64,000 nt of DNA from Phaeodactylibacter sp. GTDB taxonomy: Bacteria > Bacteroidota > Bacteroidia > Chitinophagales > Saprospiraceae. The translations under genes were made by a program, and so were the position numbers. Numbering within the stretch: position 1 is the stretch's first letter; each line of letters begins with the position of its first letter. Of this stretch, positions 25,588 through 33,931 are shown piece by piece. Below the pieces are notes generated by a model. It was given only the letters and a program-made list of their open reading frames with translations, searched no databases and was not told the DNA's origin. Location: NCBI RefSeq assembly GCF_022763345.1, contig NZ_JALEGS010000053.1, forward strand, positions 52,630 to 116,629, written 5' to 3'.

Positions 25588-25610
25588 TTACAGGCTCAGA
25601 ACTACGCTGA

Positions 25611-26537
25611 TTAGAGTTCTATATCGGCATCGAAGTTCACCAGGTCAACAAACCGGGCGATGCGCTTATTGATGGCTTTGTTGTTGAGCTCTTTCATCCG
25701 CTCGATACCAAATTTCTCTACGCAAAAGGAAGCCATAGCAGAACCGTAGATCACGGCGCGCTTCATATTCTCGAAGGAAAGGTCGCCGGTACGGGCAATA
25801 TAGCCCATAAAGCCCCCTGCGAAAGTATCTCCGGCACCAGTAGGGTCGAAAACTTCTGCCAGTGGCAGCGCCGGTGCAAAGAAGACCTTCCCGCCTTCAA
25901 AGAGCAGAGCGCCATGCTCTCCTTTCTTAATCACAAGATGCTTAGGCCCCATGCCATGGATCACTTCCGCTGCTTTAACCAGGGAGTGTTCTCCCGACAG
26001 TTGCCGCGCTTCCTCATCGTTAATGATCAGGCCGTCAATTTTCTTGAGGACCTGCAACAGACTTTCCATCGCTGTGTCCATCCAGAAATTCATGGTGTCC
26101 AGCGCGATAAACTTTGGTCGGTTATTCAATTGTTCGATCACCTCTGACTGTACAGATGGGGTCAGGTTGCCCAACATCAGGTACTCCGCGTCCTTATAGT
26201 TTTCCGGGAGGACCGGCTTAAAATCTGCCAGCACGTTGAGTTGGGTATCGAGGGTATCACGGTCGTTCAGGTTGTCGTGGTACTTACCGGCCCAAAAGAA
26301 GGATTTCTCCCCCTCTTTTACCTGCAAGCCATCAAGGTCAATGCCCCTTGATGCCATAAAGTCCAGTTCCTGCTGCGGGAAGTCATCCCCGATAACAGAT
26401 ACGATTTTGAGGCGGTCTGTAAAATAAGAAGCAGCGAGTGTAATGTAGGTTGCAGCACCGCCCACCACCTTTTCGGCTCGCCCAAAAGGGGTTTCGATGT
26501 CGTCAAAAGCTACAGTTCCAACGGCTAATAGGCTCAT
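25611..26537 (-). CDS. PfkB family sugar/nucleoside kinase
   Basis: 308 residues from the ATG at 26537 (MSLLAVGTVAFDDIETPFG). Ribokinase fold: the substrate GGAATYIT motif near 37-44 and the C-terminal anion-hole signature DPTGAGDTFAGGFMGY with the catalytic Asp. The substrate cannot be told from sequence; PfkB members act on ribose, fructose, adenosine and others. The open frame continues 14 codons upstream with Cys-rich residues that are not family-like. Single gene on the minus strand. Confidence 0.88.
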   Translation of the reverse strand: MSLLAVGTVAFDDIETPFGRAEKVVGGAATYITLAASYFTDRLKIVSVIGDDFPQQELDFMASRGIDLDGLQVKEGEKSFFWAGKYHDNLNDRDTLDTQLNVLADFKPVLPENYKDAEYLMLGNLTPSVQSEVIEQLNNRPKFIALDTMNFWMDTAMESLLQVLKKIDGLIINDEEARQLSGEHSLVKAAEVIHGMGPKHLVIKKGEHGALLFEGGKVFFAPALPLAEVFDPTGAGDTFAGGFMGYIARTGDLSFENMKRAVIYGSAMASFCVEKFGIERMKELNNKAINKRIARFVDLVNFDADIEL

Positions 26538-26594
26538 CTGAATTATTTTTAAAATTTTTCTGTTACAAAGATTGCACATTTATTTTAGATGGTA

Positions 26595-26602
26595 TAACTT
26601 TG
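26595..26602 (+). promoter_or_regulatory. -7 promoter box for the tRNA region
   Basis: TAACTTTG fits TAnnTTTG, with no protein gene downstream; most simply it drives the tRNA unit starting at 26687. A CTTCGAA/TTCGAAG hairpin (26646-26670) lies in the leader. Confidence 0.5.
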
Positions 26603-26686
26603 CACTCGCCTTTTGAAAGAAAGAGGATTTAAGTATAAACAGTTACTTCGAAGAGCAATGATTTTCGAAGTTTCTCAGGGCAAATT

Positions 26687-26784
26687 GCCTCAGTCCCGAT
26701 AACAATCGGGAAGCTGGTTAGAGCGGTCCCGGTGAACCGGGATTAATCCGCAGGTCATAGGTTCAAGTCCTGTAACCGCCAGCA
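26687..26784 (+). pseudogene. tRNA gene interrupted by two palindromic inserts
   Basis: Long stretches match the intact tRNA-Asn 20 bases downstream: GCCTCAGT, AGCTGGTTAGAGCGG, TTAATCCG and AGGTCATAGGTTCAAGTCCT. In the D arm, AGCTC is replaced by TCCCGATAACAATCGGGA (26694-26711). In the anticodon arm the bases ACTG are replaced by TCCCGGTGAACCGGGA (26727-26742), destroying the anticodon loop. The 3' end (GTAACCGCCAGCA) does not pair with the 5' end and lacks CCA. It cannot fold as a normal tRNA. Either a decayed duplicate hit by a small palindromic element or a designed structured spacer RNA; the first is favoured. Confidence 0.75.
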
Positions 26785-26805
26785 AAAGAGCTTTGAAATA
26801 AAGTT

Positions 26806-26882
26806 GCCTCAGTAGCTCAGCTGGTTAGAGCGGCGGACTGTTAATCCGTAGGTCATAGGTTCAAGTCCTATCTGAGGCGCCA
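26806..26882 (+). tRNA. tRNA-Asn (anticodon GTT)
   Basis: 77 bases with encoded CCA. Acceptor stem GCCTCAG/CTGAGGC, D arm GAGC closing, anticodon stem GCGGA/TCCGT (last pair G-T) with loop CTGTTAA (anticodon 26840-26842), T arm ATAGG-TTCAAGT-CCTAT, discriminator G. All parts complete. Confidence 0.96.
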
Positions 26883-26914
26883 AGCCCCGGAGCGTAAAGC
26901 TTCGGGGCTTTCGT
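26883..26914 (+). terminator. Terminator after tRNA-Asn
   Basis: AGCCCCG/CGGGGCT hairpin starting at the tRNA end, with a TTCGTGTTT tail. Confidence 0.8.
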
Positions 26915-26931
26915 GTTTCACCCCATTGCGC

Positions 26932-27012
26932 ATGCATTACGTCTACATACTTTACTCGCCGGGCTCAGACAAGTACTACGTAGGGCAGACCTATCTTCAA
27001 TATTCGGTGTAA
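26932..27012 (+). pseudogene. Stub of a GIY-YIG nuclease gene
   Basis: ATG opens MHYVYILYSPGSDKYYVGQT, the exact N-terminal signature of small GIY-YIG endonuclease proteins (Y-I-L and Y-V-G strands), then diverges and stops after 26 residues, where family members run to about 80-95. The catalytic Arg and Glu are missing. The break falls at the end of the convergent pirin gene, which overlaps it. Remnant of a nuclease gene truncated by a rearrangement beside the tRNA. Confidence 0.75.
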
Positions 27013-27863
27013 AAGCCCATTTTACCCATTTGATAGTCCCGCATAGCTTCCATGATTTCGGTCTGAGTGTTCATAACGTATGGCCCCCACTGAGCGACGG
27101 GCTCGTCGATGGGCAGCCCTGATAAGAGCAGGACCTCGCTATCGGCTTCAGCCCGGAGTGCAATGCCCTTTCCATCAAGCCGGAACTGTATCAGGTGCTC
27201 TTTGTCGTAAGACCAGTTGTCATTAAGCTGAACTTTGCCGTTGACGATATAAACGAATGTATTATGACCAGTAGGTAAAGGAATTTGTACAAAACCAGTC
27301 CTGGCAATGGAGACCTGCAGCGCCATCAGTTCAGTACGGGTCCGGGCGGGGCCCTTGGTTCCGTTGAAATAGCCAGCCACCACTTTTACCCTGACTTTTG
27401 CGCCATCCATTTCAATCGTTGGGATATCCGCTGTTTTGATATTTTGGTAATCCGGCTGTACCATTTTGTCCTTACGGGGCAGATTGATCCAAAGCTGTAT
27501 GCCTTCCAGTATGCCGCCTTGTTCCAGGAAATCCCGGCTGGACCGCTCGCTGTGAATGATGCCCCGCCCGGCGGTCATCCATTGCACATCGCCACTGCGG
27601 AGTATGCCTTCGTTGCCCCGGCTGTCTTTGTGCCTCAACTCGCCCTGGTACAGAAAGGTAACCGGCTCAAACCCACGGTGTGGATGTGGGCCTACGTCCA
27701 ACGGATCGAAAGGAGGGGTTACCTCATAAGGGCCGAAGTGGTGGAGCAGGAGAAAGGGGTCTATGCGCTCTACCCGGACAGTAGGCAGGGGCTGTTTAAC
27801 GATAGTTTTCCCCATTTCTATAGACTCACTTGGCAAAATGGCAGCAACAGAACGGTATTTCAT
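26997..27863 (-). CDS. Pirin family protein
   Basis: 288 residues, bicupin. The N-terminal cupin carries the metal ligands in GPHPHRGFEPVT and in GRGIIHSE, the usual three His and one Glu, so an iron protein with possible quercetinase-type or redox-sensing activity. The C-terminal cupin (about 165-285) lacks metal residues, as in other pirins. ATG at 27863 opens MKYRSVAAILPSE. Monocistronic, its end overlapping the GIY-YIG stub. Substrate unknown. Confidence 0.93.
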   Translation of the reverse strand: MKYRSVAAILPSESIEMGKTIVKQPLPTVRVERIDPFLLLHHFGPYEVTPPFDPLDVGPHPHRGFEPVTFLYQGELRHKDSRGNEGILRSGDVQWMTAGRGIIHSERSSRDFLEQGGILEGIQLWINLPRKDKMVQPDYQNIKTADIPTIEMDGAKVRVKVVAGYFNGTKGPARTRTELMALQVSIARTGFVQIPLPTGHNTFVYIVNGKVQLNDNWSYDKEHLIQFRLDGKGIALRAEADSEVLLLSGLPIDEPVAQWGPYVMNTQTEIMEAMRDYQMGKMGFYTEY

Positions 27864-28018
27864 AATTGCTAGACAAGATAGGTTAATCCACTAAAAAACA
27901 CCTCAAAAGCGCTTTAGTTGGTACCCAGCACCGGACCGAACGAACACTGCAACAGGCCGGTCCGTTCAAAAGGTGATTCTAAAACAGGGGGGAAAGCCTC
28001 CTCAAAAACCAAATGATT

Positions 28019-28183
28019 ATGTTACGTTACGCCTTGATTTTTTTCATTATTGCATTGATTGCTGCTGTGTTCGGATTCGGTGGTATTGCCGCAGGAGCCG
28101 CAGCGATAGCCAAAGTCATTTTCTACATTTTCCTGGTACTGTTAGTCGTATCCCTGATCATGAACTTTGTCAGGAAAGCTTAA
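28019..28183 (+). CDS. Small membrane protein of the DUF1328 (YtjA) family
   Basis: 54 residues beginning MLRYALIFFIIALIAAVFGFGG, then IAAGAAAIAKVIFYIFLVLLVVSLIM and a basic tail NFVRKA. Two membrane helices joined by a GFGGIAAGA turn, the pattern of the YtjA/DUF1328 family, linked in other bacteria to envelope stress but without known function. An ATG 6 bases upstream (28013) is an alternative start. Has its own terminator. Too short for most gene callers' length limits, hence easily missed. Confidence 0.85.
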   Translation: MLRYALIFFIIALIAAVFGFGGIAAGAAAIAKVIFYIFLVLLVVSLIMNFVRKA

Positions 28184-28201
28184 TCAGTCCGGACTTTAAT
28201 C

Positions 28202-28243
28202 AAAAAAGGCTGACAGCGCGTAATTTGCTGTCAGCCTTTTTTA
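28202..28243. terminator. Bidirectional terminator between DUF1328 and CDGSH genes
   Basis: AAAAAGGCTGACAGC/GCTGTCAGCCTTTTT with a 9-base loop; A-run on the left, T-run on the right. It can end both convergent genes. Confidence 0.88.
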
Positions 28244-28261
28244 TTTTGGAATACAACAGGA

Positions 28262-28711
28262 TTAGCCCTCAAAACCGATCTTTTTGTGAGAACCGTCACA
28301 GAATGGCTTATTGGAGGAAGCTCCGCAGCGGCAAAAAGCCGTCAGCTTTTCCTGCACAGAAGTGTTGCCTTGCCCATCTTTAAGCGCGATTGTCCCTTTG
28401 ATCATTAGCGGGCCATTGGGTATGACTTCAGCTTCTGTTGCTCCTGCAGGCGCCTGTTTGTTAGCCTGTACAGCTTGTTTATTTTCATCGTTGTAGTAAA
28501 AGGTCAATGCTCCCGACGGGCACTTTTTGACTTGCTCGGCGATCCGTTCGCTCTCAGCCCCTTCCGCATTTACCCACGGCCGGGCCTGAGGGTCGAACAC
28601 TTCGGGCAGGCCGTTAAAGCAGAGCCTGGAATGCATACATAACTTCGGCTTCCAAACGATCGTGATTTCCCCGTTGCTGTACTCTTTAATTATGGGTTTT
28701 TCCTGGCTCAT
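28262..28711 (-). CDS. Iron-sulfur protein: Fer4_19-like domain plus CDGSH domain
   Basis: 149 residues. N-terminal part (about 10-75) with WKPKLCMHSRLCF and VKKCPSGALTF matches the divergent 4Fe-4S mono-cluster domain (PF06902). C-terminal part (about 95-149) ends in FCRCGASSNKPFCDGSHKKIG, the C-x-C...C-x3-H ligand set of CDGSH 2Fe-2S proteins (mitoNEET-like). A small cytoplasmic electron carrier or cluster sensor. This fusion is frequent in Bacteroidota. Confidence 0.92.
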   Translation of the reverse strand: MSQEKPIIKEYSNGEITIVWKPKLCMHSRLCFNGLPEVFDPQARPWVNAEGAESERIAEQVKKCPSGALTFYYNDENKQAVQANKQAPAGATEAEVIPNGPLMIKGTIALKDGQGNTSVQEKLTAFCRCGASSNKPFCDGSHKKIGFEG

Positions 28712-28978
28712 AATGGTAGGCGTTTAGGAGATAAACCCGGCTTAGTGGATATGGTTCGTATTGGGCGCTGAATTTGTTTTAAACAAAATAGTGAAAAAGA
28801 GGGAAAAATTATTGAAATTTGGATGCTATGGATTGATCAATCAAAAGAATACAAAATTTGCAAGGTCTGATTTCCGTTTTGGACATGTACCAGGCAACAA
28901 TCCTATAGCATATGCACCGGTGTACGCAAAAAAAGAACAAGCAGTGCGTATAGCCACTTTTCAAAAAATAAGAAAACC

Positions 28979-30793
28979 ATGATGAAACTTTGGCAAACCA
29001 CTTTAGCTGTTTTGTTCCTTACCATCTCATTGGCACAGGCTCAAAACGAATCCTTCTACACGGTTCAGGTCGGGACATTTATTGACGCAAAACCAGAAGA
29101 CTTCAGTGCGTTGCGCGAATTGGGTTTTGTCCACGCACAAGACCTCGGGAACAATCTAATGGAAGTTTACGTTGGCGGGTTTGAGAACCGCCCCCCTGCC
29201 GAGCAGCTTGCGGCTAGTGTCCGCCAAAATGGCTATGCCAATGCTTTCGTTCAGGAACGTGCCATCGATCCTAATGCCCCGGCAGCAATTGTGCAAATGG
29301 CGACCCGCCAAATCAACCGCCCCATAGAGTGGGAAAGCCTGATGAAAGCAGGCCCGCTTTATGGCATACTGCAGGGCAATCTGATAAAAATAGTTACCGG
29401 CCCTTTCACCAGTGAAGCGGCTGCTCAGGCGGTACTGCCTGGCATTCGGGACTTGGGCTACAAAGATGCCTTTGTCAAAAACGTACCCAGTGGATACCTG
29501 CTGCCACTGACAGCATTCGAAACCGGTACAAAAAAACCGCTCATCCCATTGGCGATGAACGAAAACCCTGGCTCCGCTGCACCACCGCAGAGCTATGACC
29601 AGACAAAAGGCGAACGCCTGCCAAACAATAGTAACTCCACTCAGCCCTATACCACACCTGCCGATGCTAACGAAGTGCTTCAGGCCCGTCAGCCCGCAAC
29701 ACCGCCCCCTCCTCCCGCTGTGCCTAACCTTCCTTCAAGCTACGACTACTACGCGGGGGATGTCGCCCCGACAACAGGTACAGCACCCGCACCTGCTCTT
29801 CCAGCCATTGATGGCAGCGTAAAGCGGGGCTCTGCTCTCGACCTGCAACGTATCCTCAAAGCTGCCAAAGCTTACACGGGCTCATTGGATGGCTACTACG
29901 GGCCGGGCACCCAGGCAGGGTATGAAAAGTATTTTGCTCAAAACCGCACCCTGCAGCAGTATCAGCTTGTCGCCGAGCAATCGCCACTGCCCGGACAGGA
30001 AGGCGCAGACAGTGAGCTACAGAAAGTAATTAATGAAATGGGGTATAGCGCTGCCGCTGCTGCCCGCCTGGACGACTACAGCGCCGACCCGCTGGCTAAG
30101 GCTTACCAGGCTTACCAGCTGTTCCAGAATTTTGGACCAGGGCAGGAAGTCAATAAGCGCATGAATACCGCCATCCGGGAGGCTTTCCAGGGCAAAAAAC
30201 TCGAAGGCGTGGCTTTTGATCCCAGCTTTACCTATGCTTACGAGAATAACGGACAGTTGATTCAGCACCTCTTGTTTGTACACGCCGCACCAGGTACGGA
30301 AGAAGCGGCCCCCTGCTGGTTGGCAGCCCGCCACCCGGCAGAATCAGCAGAAGCCTACACCTCATTATCTACATTAATCGGAGATGAATTAAAGCTACAA
30401 GGCTGTGGGCAGTTTGAAAGCTGGCCGGAGGTCCGGATTATGGTTACGCTGGCTGCAGATTTGGGCGCCCGGAGCTCCTTCGACCAGAAGCGGTTGGCAC
30501 AAGCGGCTACGGAGCGCTCCCGTCTATACGCCGCTCCCAAAACCCTCAACGACAAGGAGCGGGAATCAGTGGAAAACTGGCACGAAAACCTGATGAAAGG
30601 TGTCAGCAACTGGTCAAAAAAAGACCCGCTTACGGAGCAGTTGGGCACAGCCTTCCAGGCGATGTATTTCCAAAGCCAGGTAAGGCTTGAAGATTACTTT
30701 ATGGACAAGGGGTATAAGCCCAAGGAAGCCAAAGCTCTGGCACTCGCTGCTTTGCATACGCTGGTGGCCTACCACATGCAGCGTTTCGTGTAG
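28979..30793 (+). CDS. Exported protein with two SPOR-like domains and a Pro-rich linker
   Basis: 604 residues. Signal peptide (1-22, ending AQAQ). SPOR-like repeats at about 24-92 (FYTVQVGTFIDAKPED) and 108-175 (LYGILQGNLIKIVTGPFTS), which usually bind denuded peptidoglycan glycan. A low-complexity Pro/Ala linker (about 195-275, ATPPPPPAVPNLPS) follows. Next a peptidoglycan-binding-like motif (GSLDGYYGPGTQAGYEKYF), then about 270 residues of helical sequence without known domain. Periplasmic cell-wall protein of unknown role. Single gene with a good terminator. Confidence 0.82.
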   Translation: MMKLWQTTLAVLFLTISLAQAQNESFYTVQVGTFIDAKPEDFSALRELGFVHAQDLGNNLMEVYVGGFENRPPAEQLAASVRQNGYANAFVQERAIDPNAPAAIVQMATRQINRPIEWESLMKAGPLYGILQGNLIKIVTGPFTSEAAAQAVLPGIRDLGYKDAFVKNVPSGYLLPLTAFETGTKKPLIPLAMNENPGSAAPPQSYDQTKGERLPNNSNSTQPYTTPADANEVLQARQPATPPPPPAVPNLPSSYDYYAGDVAPTTGTAPAPALPAIDGSVKRGSALDLQRILKAAKAYTGSLDGYYGPGTQAGYEKYFAQNRTLQQYQLVAEQSPLPGQEGADSELQKVINEMGYSAAAAARLDDYSADPLAKAYQAYQLFQNFGPGQEVNKRMNTAIREAFQGKKLEGVAFDPSFTYAYENNGQLIQHLLFVHAAPGTEEAAPCWLAARHPAESAEAYTSLSTLIGDELKLQGCGQFESWPEVRIMVTLAADLGARSSFDQKRLAQAATERSRLYAAPKTLNDKERESVENWHENLMKGVSNWSKKDPLTEQLGTAFQAMYFQSQVRLEDYFMDKGYKPKEAKALALAALHTLVAYHMQRFV

Positions 30794-30820
30794 CGCAAAA
30801 CCTCAGCAGGAATGAACCCG

Positions 30821-30858
30821 CAGGCCGTGTGCAAAGAGATGCATACGGCCTGTTGTGT
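30821..30858 (+). terminator. Terminator of the SPOR-protein gene
   Basis: CAGGCCGTGTGC/GCATACGGCCTG, 12 bp with one G-T pair, 8-base loop, then TTGTGTTC. Confidence 0.7.
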
Positions 30859-30901
30859 TCCTTCACCTGCCTGATGTGCTCAACTAAATTTACCCGGTGT
30901 G

Positions 30902-30947
30902 GTTATACTGACGATTAAGTGGTTTGCCACAGCAAACCTACTCAATG
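30902..30947. repeat. Dispersed 46-bp palindromic repeat, copy 1
   Basis: Runs from GTTATACTGACG to CTACTCAATG with an inner GGTTTGC-CACA-GCAAACC hairpin. The same 46 bases with 2 changes, both in the loop, occur at 63877. Both copies follow a terminator. Confidence 0.85.
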
Positions 30948-31008
30948 CCTGCCTGCGTATCGGTACTTCGGCAGACAGGTCAGCATCTACGCTGAGAAGT
31001 GGCTTGCG

Positions 31009-31070
31009 CCTGCCCTGACAAGCTATGCTTCGTCACTGGCCTGCCCTGACAAGCTACGCTTCGTCAGTGG
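31009..31070 (+). repeat. 31-bp tandem repeat, two copies
   Basis: Two adjacent 31-base units beginning CCTGCCCTGACAAGCTA and ending TCGTCASTGG, differing at 2 positions. Each holds an imperfect hairpin CTGACAAGC/GCTTCGTCAG. The right flank has GCAAACCACTT (31079-31089), the inverse of AAGTGGTTTGC in the 46-bp repeat upstream, so the pieces may form one composite element of about 190 bases. Confidence 0.8.
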
Positions 31071-31140
31071 TCGATGTCGCAAACCACTTCGTATTGCGTA
31101 TATACCGTCGAACAAGTCAACAACTGAGCATCAACCTCGC

Positions 31141-33384
31141 ATGAAAAGCAAACTGCGGATTATCTCTGTCGCCACCTTTCTGGTACTGGCAGCCATCAGC
31201 GGGTACTACGTTACCCAATTGCAATTCTCCTTCGATTTCGAACAGTTCTTCCCGGAAGGGGACGAAGACCTGGAGTTTTTCCGGGACTTTGTGGAAAACT
31301 TCGAAGGGGACGATAACTTTCTGCTCGTCGCTGTGCGCCGCGAACAGGGCGTCTTCGAACAGGACTTCCTGGAGCGGTTTCACGACTTCACGCTATCTGC
31401 ACGCGAATTGCCTTACATCGAAGAAAGCCAGTCGCTGACCAAGTTCTCCTACCCGGTACGTACGCCATTCGCGATCACTACCGTGCCGGCGATTCACATC
31501 GATCAGCCAGAGCGGCTTCCGGCCGATAGCGCCCGTATTCTTTCGGATGAGCGCTTTGTGCACAACCTGATTTCAGAGGACGGGAAAACGCTAGTGGTAT
31601 TCCTTAAGACCATTCCCAGCATACAACTCGATCAGGCACGCGAGCTCATGGCCGCCCTCGATGAGCAGATCAATACCTACGACTTCGAAGAATACCACTA
31701 CCTCGGCCGGCCCTATTTTCAAAAGGAGCTGGTGGATATGCAAAAGCGGGAAATCACCGTATCTGCTATCATCTCGGGTATTTTGGTTACGCTAATCATG
31801 TTTGTCATCTTCCGCAAGCCCTGGGGCATCTTCGTAGCGCTGGTATCTATCGGGCTGGGCATGCTGCTGTTTATGGGGCTGTTGGGCGCTACCGGGCGGG
31901 AGCTGAATGCCATGGCTGCCCTCTACCCTGTGCTGATGATTATCGTGGGGACTTCAGATGTCATCCACATCATGTCCAAATACATCGACGAACTGCGAAA
32001 AGGCGAGCGGCAGGACAAAGCCATCGTAACCGCCATCAAGGAAATCGGGCTGGCCACGCTCCTGACTTCCATCACCACGGCGATCGGATTTGCCTCCCTG
32101 CTCACCAGCAAGGTGGGCCCAATTCGTGAATTCGGGATCAATGCAGCCATCGGAGTAATGGTGGCTTACGTGACCGTAATTTTCTTCACCACAGCGGTGC
32201 TTTCCTGGTTCCGTGCCGATCAGATTATCAAACTGGGTAAGGGGCAGGCTTTTTGGGAAAAATCTATGGATTGGGCGTACCACTTCACCCTGCGCTATCC
32301 CAGCCGGATTGCACTGGCTGCCGTTGTGACCCTGGGCATTGCCTTCTGGGGCATCTCCCGCATTACGACCAACTACGGCATCATTAACAATATGCCAATT
32401 GGCGAGAAAATTACTGAGGATTTCAAATTTTTTGAGAAAAACCTGACCGGTTTCCGCCCCATGGAATTCGCAGTATTTGCCAAAGAGGGCTACAAAGCTA
32501 CCGACTGGGCAGTGATGCGGGAAATTGCTAAAGTGGAAAACCACCTGAAGCAGTACCCATCTGTACAAGCCGTAGCTTCCATTACCGCCGTCTACAAGAG
32601 CATCAATCAGATGATGAAAAATAACGCGCCCGAGGCCTACGCCATGCCCGAAACGGAGGCAGACTTCGAGCGCTATCAGCGGATGGCCCGCCGGGTGCCC
32701 AAGCTGAATGTAAATGTGCTACTGAGCAAAGATGAGACCAAAGCGCGCATCACGTCCCGGGTGCAGGACATCGGCGCTGACAGCATCAAAGCCATAGGCG
32801 AGGACATCGACCAATGGATCACCATGAATACGGATACTTCGGTGGTGGCCTTTCAGCGGACCGGCACCGGGCTGATTATCGATAAGAATGCCGAGTATGT
32901 GCGCCGCGATCTGCTCTATGGGCTTGGCATGGCCATTCTCATCGTGAGCGTGCTGATGGCTTTGCTTTTTCAGAATATCAAGATGCTGCTCATCTCCTTG
33001 TTGCCTAATATTTTCCCCCTGATACTGGCCGGTGCGCTGCTGGGCTTTCTGGGTATCGAGCTGGAAGCTGGTGTGTCCATTGTCTTTGCCGTGATTTTTG
33101 GCATCGCTGTAGATGATACCATACACTTCCTCAGTAAATACAAACTAGCTAAAAACAAGGGGCTGGAGCTGGAGCCCGCTATGCGCATCACCTTTTTGGA
33201 AACGGGGAAGGCCATCGTGCTGACCTCCATTATCCTGTTTTTTGGCTTCCTGGTGATGCTGTTCTCCATCCATCCGCCGAGTGTGACGATTGGGCTGCTG
33301 ATCAGCCTGACCCTTTTGAGTGCCCTGATTAGCGATTTGCTGCTCATCCCATTGCTGATCCGCTGGATTATGCCGAAATCCTAG
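31141..33384 (+). CDS. RND superfamily (MMPL-type) transporter
   Basis: 747 residues from ATG 31141 (MKSKLRIISVATFLVLAAIS). Two halves, each with one leading helix, a periplasmic domain (about 30-195 and 425-590) and a five-helix SSD-like membrane block, giving about 12 helices. Conserved GTSDVIHIMSKY in the first half and FGIAVDDTIHFLSKY in the second are RND helix-4 motifs with the proton-relay Asp. Likely inner-membrane lipid or hydrophobic-molecule exporter of the MMPL/HpnN kind. The acyl-CoA ligases downstream fit lipid handling, but a 547-base repeat-rich gap separates them. Confidence 0.9.
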   Translation: MKSKLRIISVATFLVLAAISGYYVTQLQFSFDFEQFFPEGDEDLEFFRDFVENFEGDDNFLLVAVRREQGVFEQDFLERFHDFTLSARELPYIEESQSLTKFSYPVRTPFAITTVPAIHIDQPERLPADSARILSDERFVHNLISEDGKTLVVFLKTIPSIQLDQARELMAALDEQINTYDFEEYHYLGRPYFQKELVDMQKREITVSAIISGILVTLIMFVIFRKPWGIFVALVSIGLGMLLFMGLLGATGRELNAMAALYPVLMIIVGTSDVIHIMSKYIDELRKGERQDKAIVTAIKEIGLATLLTSITTAIGFASLLTSKVGPIREFGINAAIGVMVAYVTVIFFTTAVLSWFRADQIIKLGKGQAFWEKSMDWAYHFTLRYPSRIALAAVVTLGIAFWGISRITTNYGIINNMPIGEKITEDFKFFEKNLTGFRPMEFAVFAKEGYKATDWAVMREIAKVENHLKQYPSVQAVASITAVYKSINQMMKNNAPEAYAMPETEADFERYQRMARRVPKLNVNVLLSKDETKARITSRVQDIGADSIKAIGEDIDQWITMNTDTSVVAFQRTGTGLIIDKNAEYVRRDLLYGLGMAILIVSVLMALLFQNIKMLLISLLPNIFPLILAGALLGFLGIELEAGVSIVFAVIFGIAVDDTIHFLSKYKLAKNKGLELEPAMRITFLETGKAIVLTSIILFFGFLVMLFSIHPPSVTIGLLISLTLLSALISDLLLIPLLIRWIMPKS

Positions 33385-33931
33385 AGCTTTGTTAACCATG
33401 GATGAAGGCTAAGGGCAAATTGACTTGGCAATAAGAATTCAGAGAAGCCGCAGGTTATCCCAGCTGTAGAAAGAAAATGCTTGCAGTGCCCGAGCTTTAA
33501 GGGTCATGCGCTTGTGGCTCAATCCAGTGATTAGATTCTTGCCCGATGGGCTTTGCTGACAGTGGGGGCGAGTCCCTTTGGGGACTATATGTTGTGGGTA
33601 ATCTCCAATCTACTAAAGTTTCTCCCCGCGCCATAGGTGCGGAATGTGTTTTCCCCAAGGGATTGATGCCAAGCCCCGAGCAGCATGAAAAAGTTATGGA
33701 GCGCAGTCGCCTCTACAGGTTCAGTAGCTTACCTTCCGCACCTAACGGCGCGGCACCTGTGCGTTGGCATTTGGGTTACCGATATACGCATGGTTTAGCG
33801 ATGGGCATCCAATGGCGCGGCAGCCCCAAATATAGCTACCCATTTCAAGCTTGACAAAACACCGTGAAGTCTACAAAAAACCCTATCTTTCAGGGAGCCC
33901 CAAGTCGAAACCTATACCTAAGCCCCCTGAT
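33385..33931. other. 547-base spacer with inverted repeats, possible short mobile or REP element
   Basis: Inverted repeat CCGCGCCATAGGTGCGGAA (33626-33644) against TTCCGCACCTAACGGCGCGG (33734-33753), plus the hairpin AGTCCC-TTTG-GGGACT (33571-33586). A 102-codon open frame (33546-33854) spans the repeat and shows no domain, so it is not annotated. Near the right end TATCTTTC (33881-33888) is a one-mismatch -7 box for the ligase gene. Confidence 0.55.
33626..33753. repeat. Inverted repeat flanking an 89-base core
   Basis: 19- and 20-base arms (CCGCGCC..TAGGTGCGGAA) matching after one indel and one substitution. The arms face each other, so a long hairpin or terminal inverted repeats of a very small element are possible. 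Confidence 0.7.

Larger units (their letters stand above)
30859..31140. other. Repeat-rich spacer before the RND transporter gene
   Basis: Contains the 46-bp repeat, the 31-bp tandem repeat and a CCTGCCTGCG/CGGCAGACAGG inverted repeat. An open frame crosses it from 30919 into the transporter, but its translation (rich in repeats of CPDKLR) is only the repeat read in frame. Confidence 0.6.

Noticed and set aside
28761..28982. 73-codon frame before the SPOR protein
   Set aside because: No domain, signal or start context; AT-rich leader region, and it ends over the next start codon.
31009..31070. Tandem 31-bp repeats as a CRISPR array
   Set aside because: Units abut with no spacers and there are no cas genes.
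33546..33854. 102-codon frame in the exporter-ligase spacer
   Set aside because: Lies within inverted repeats and shows no family feature.
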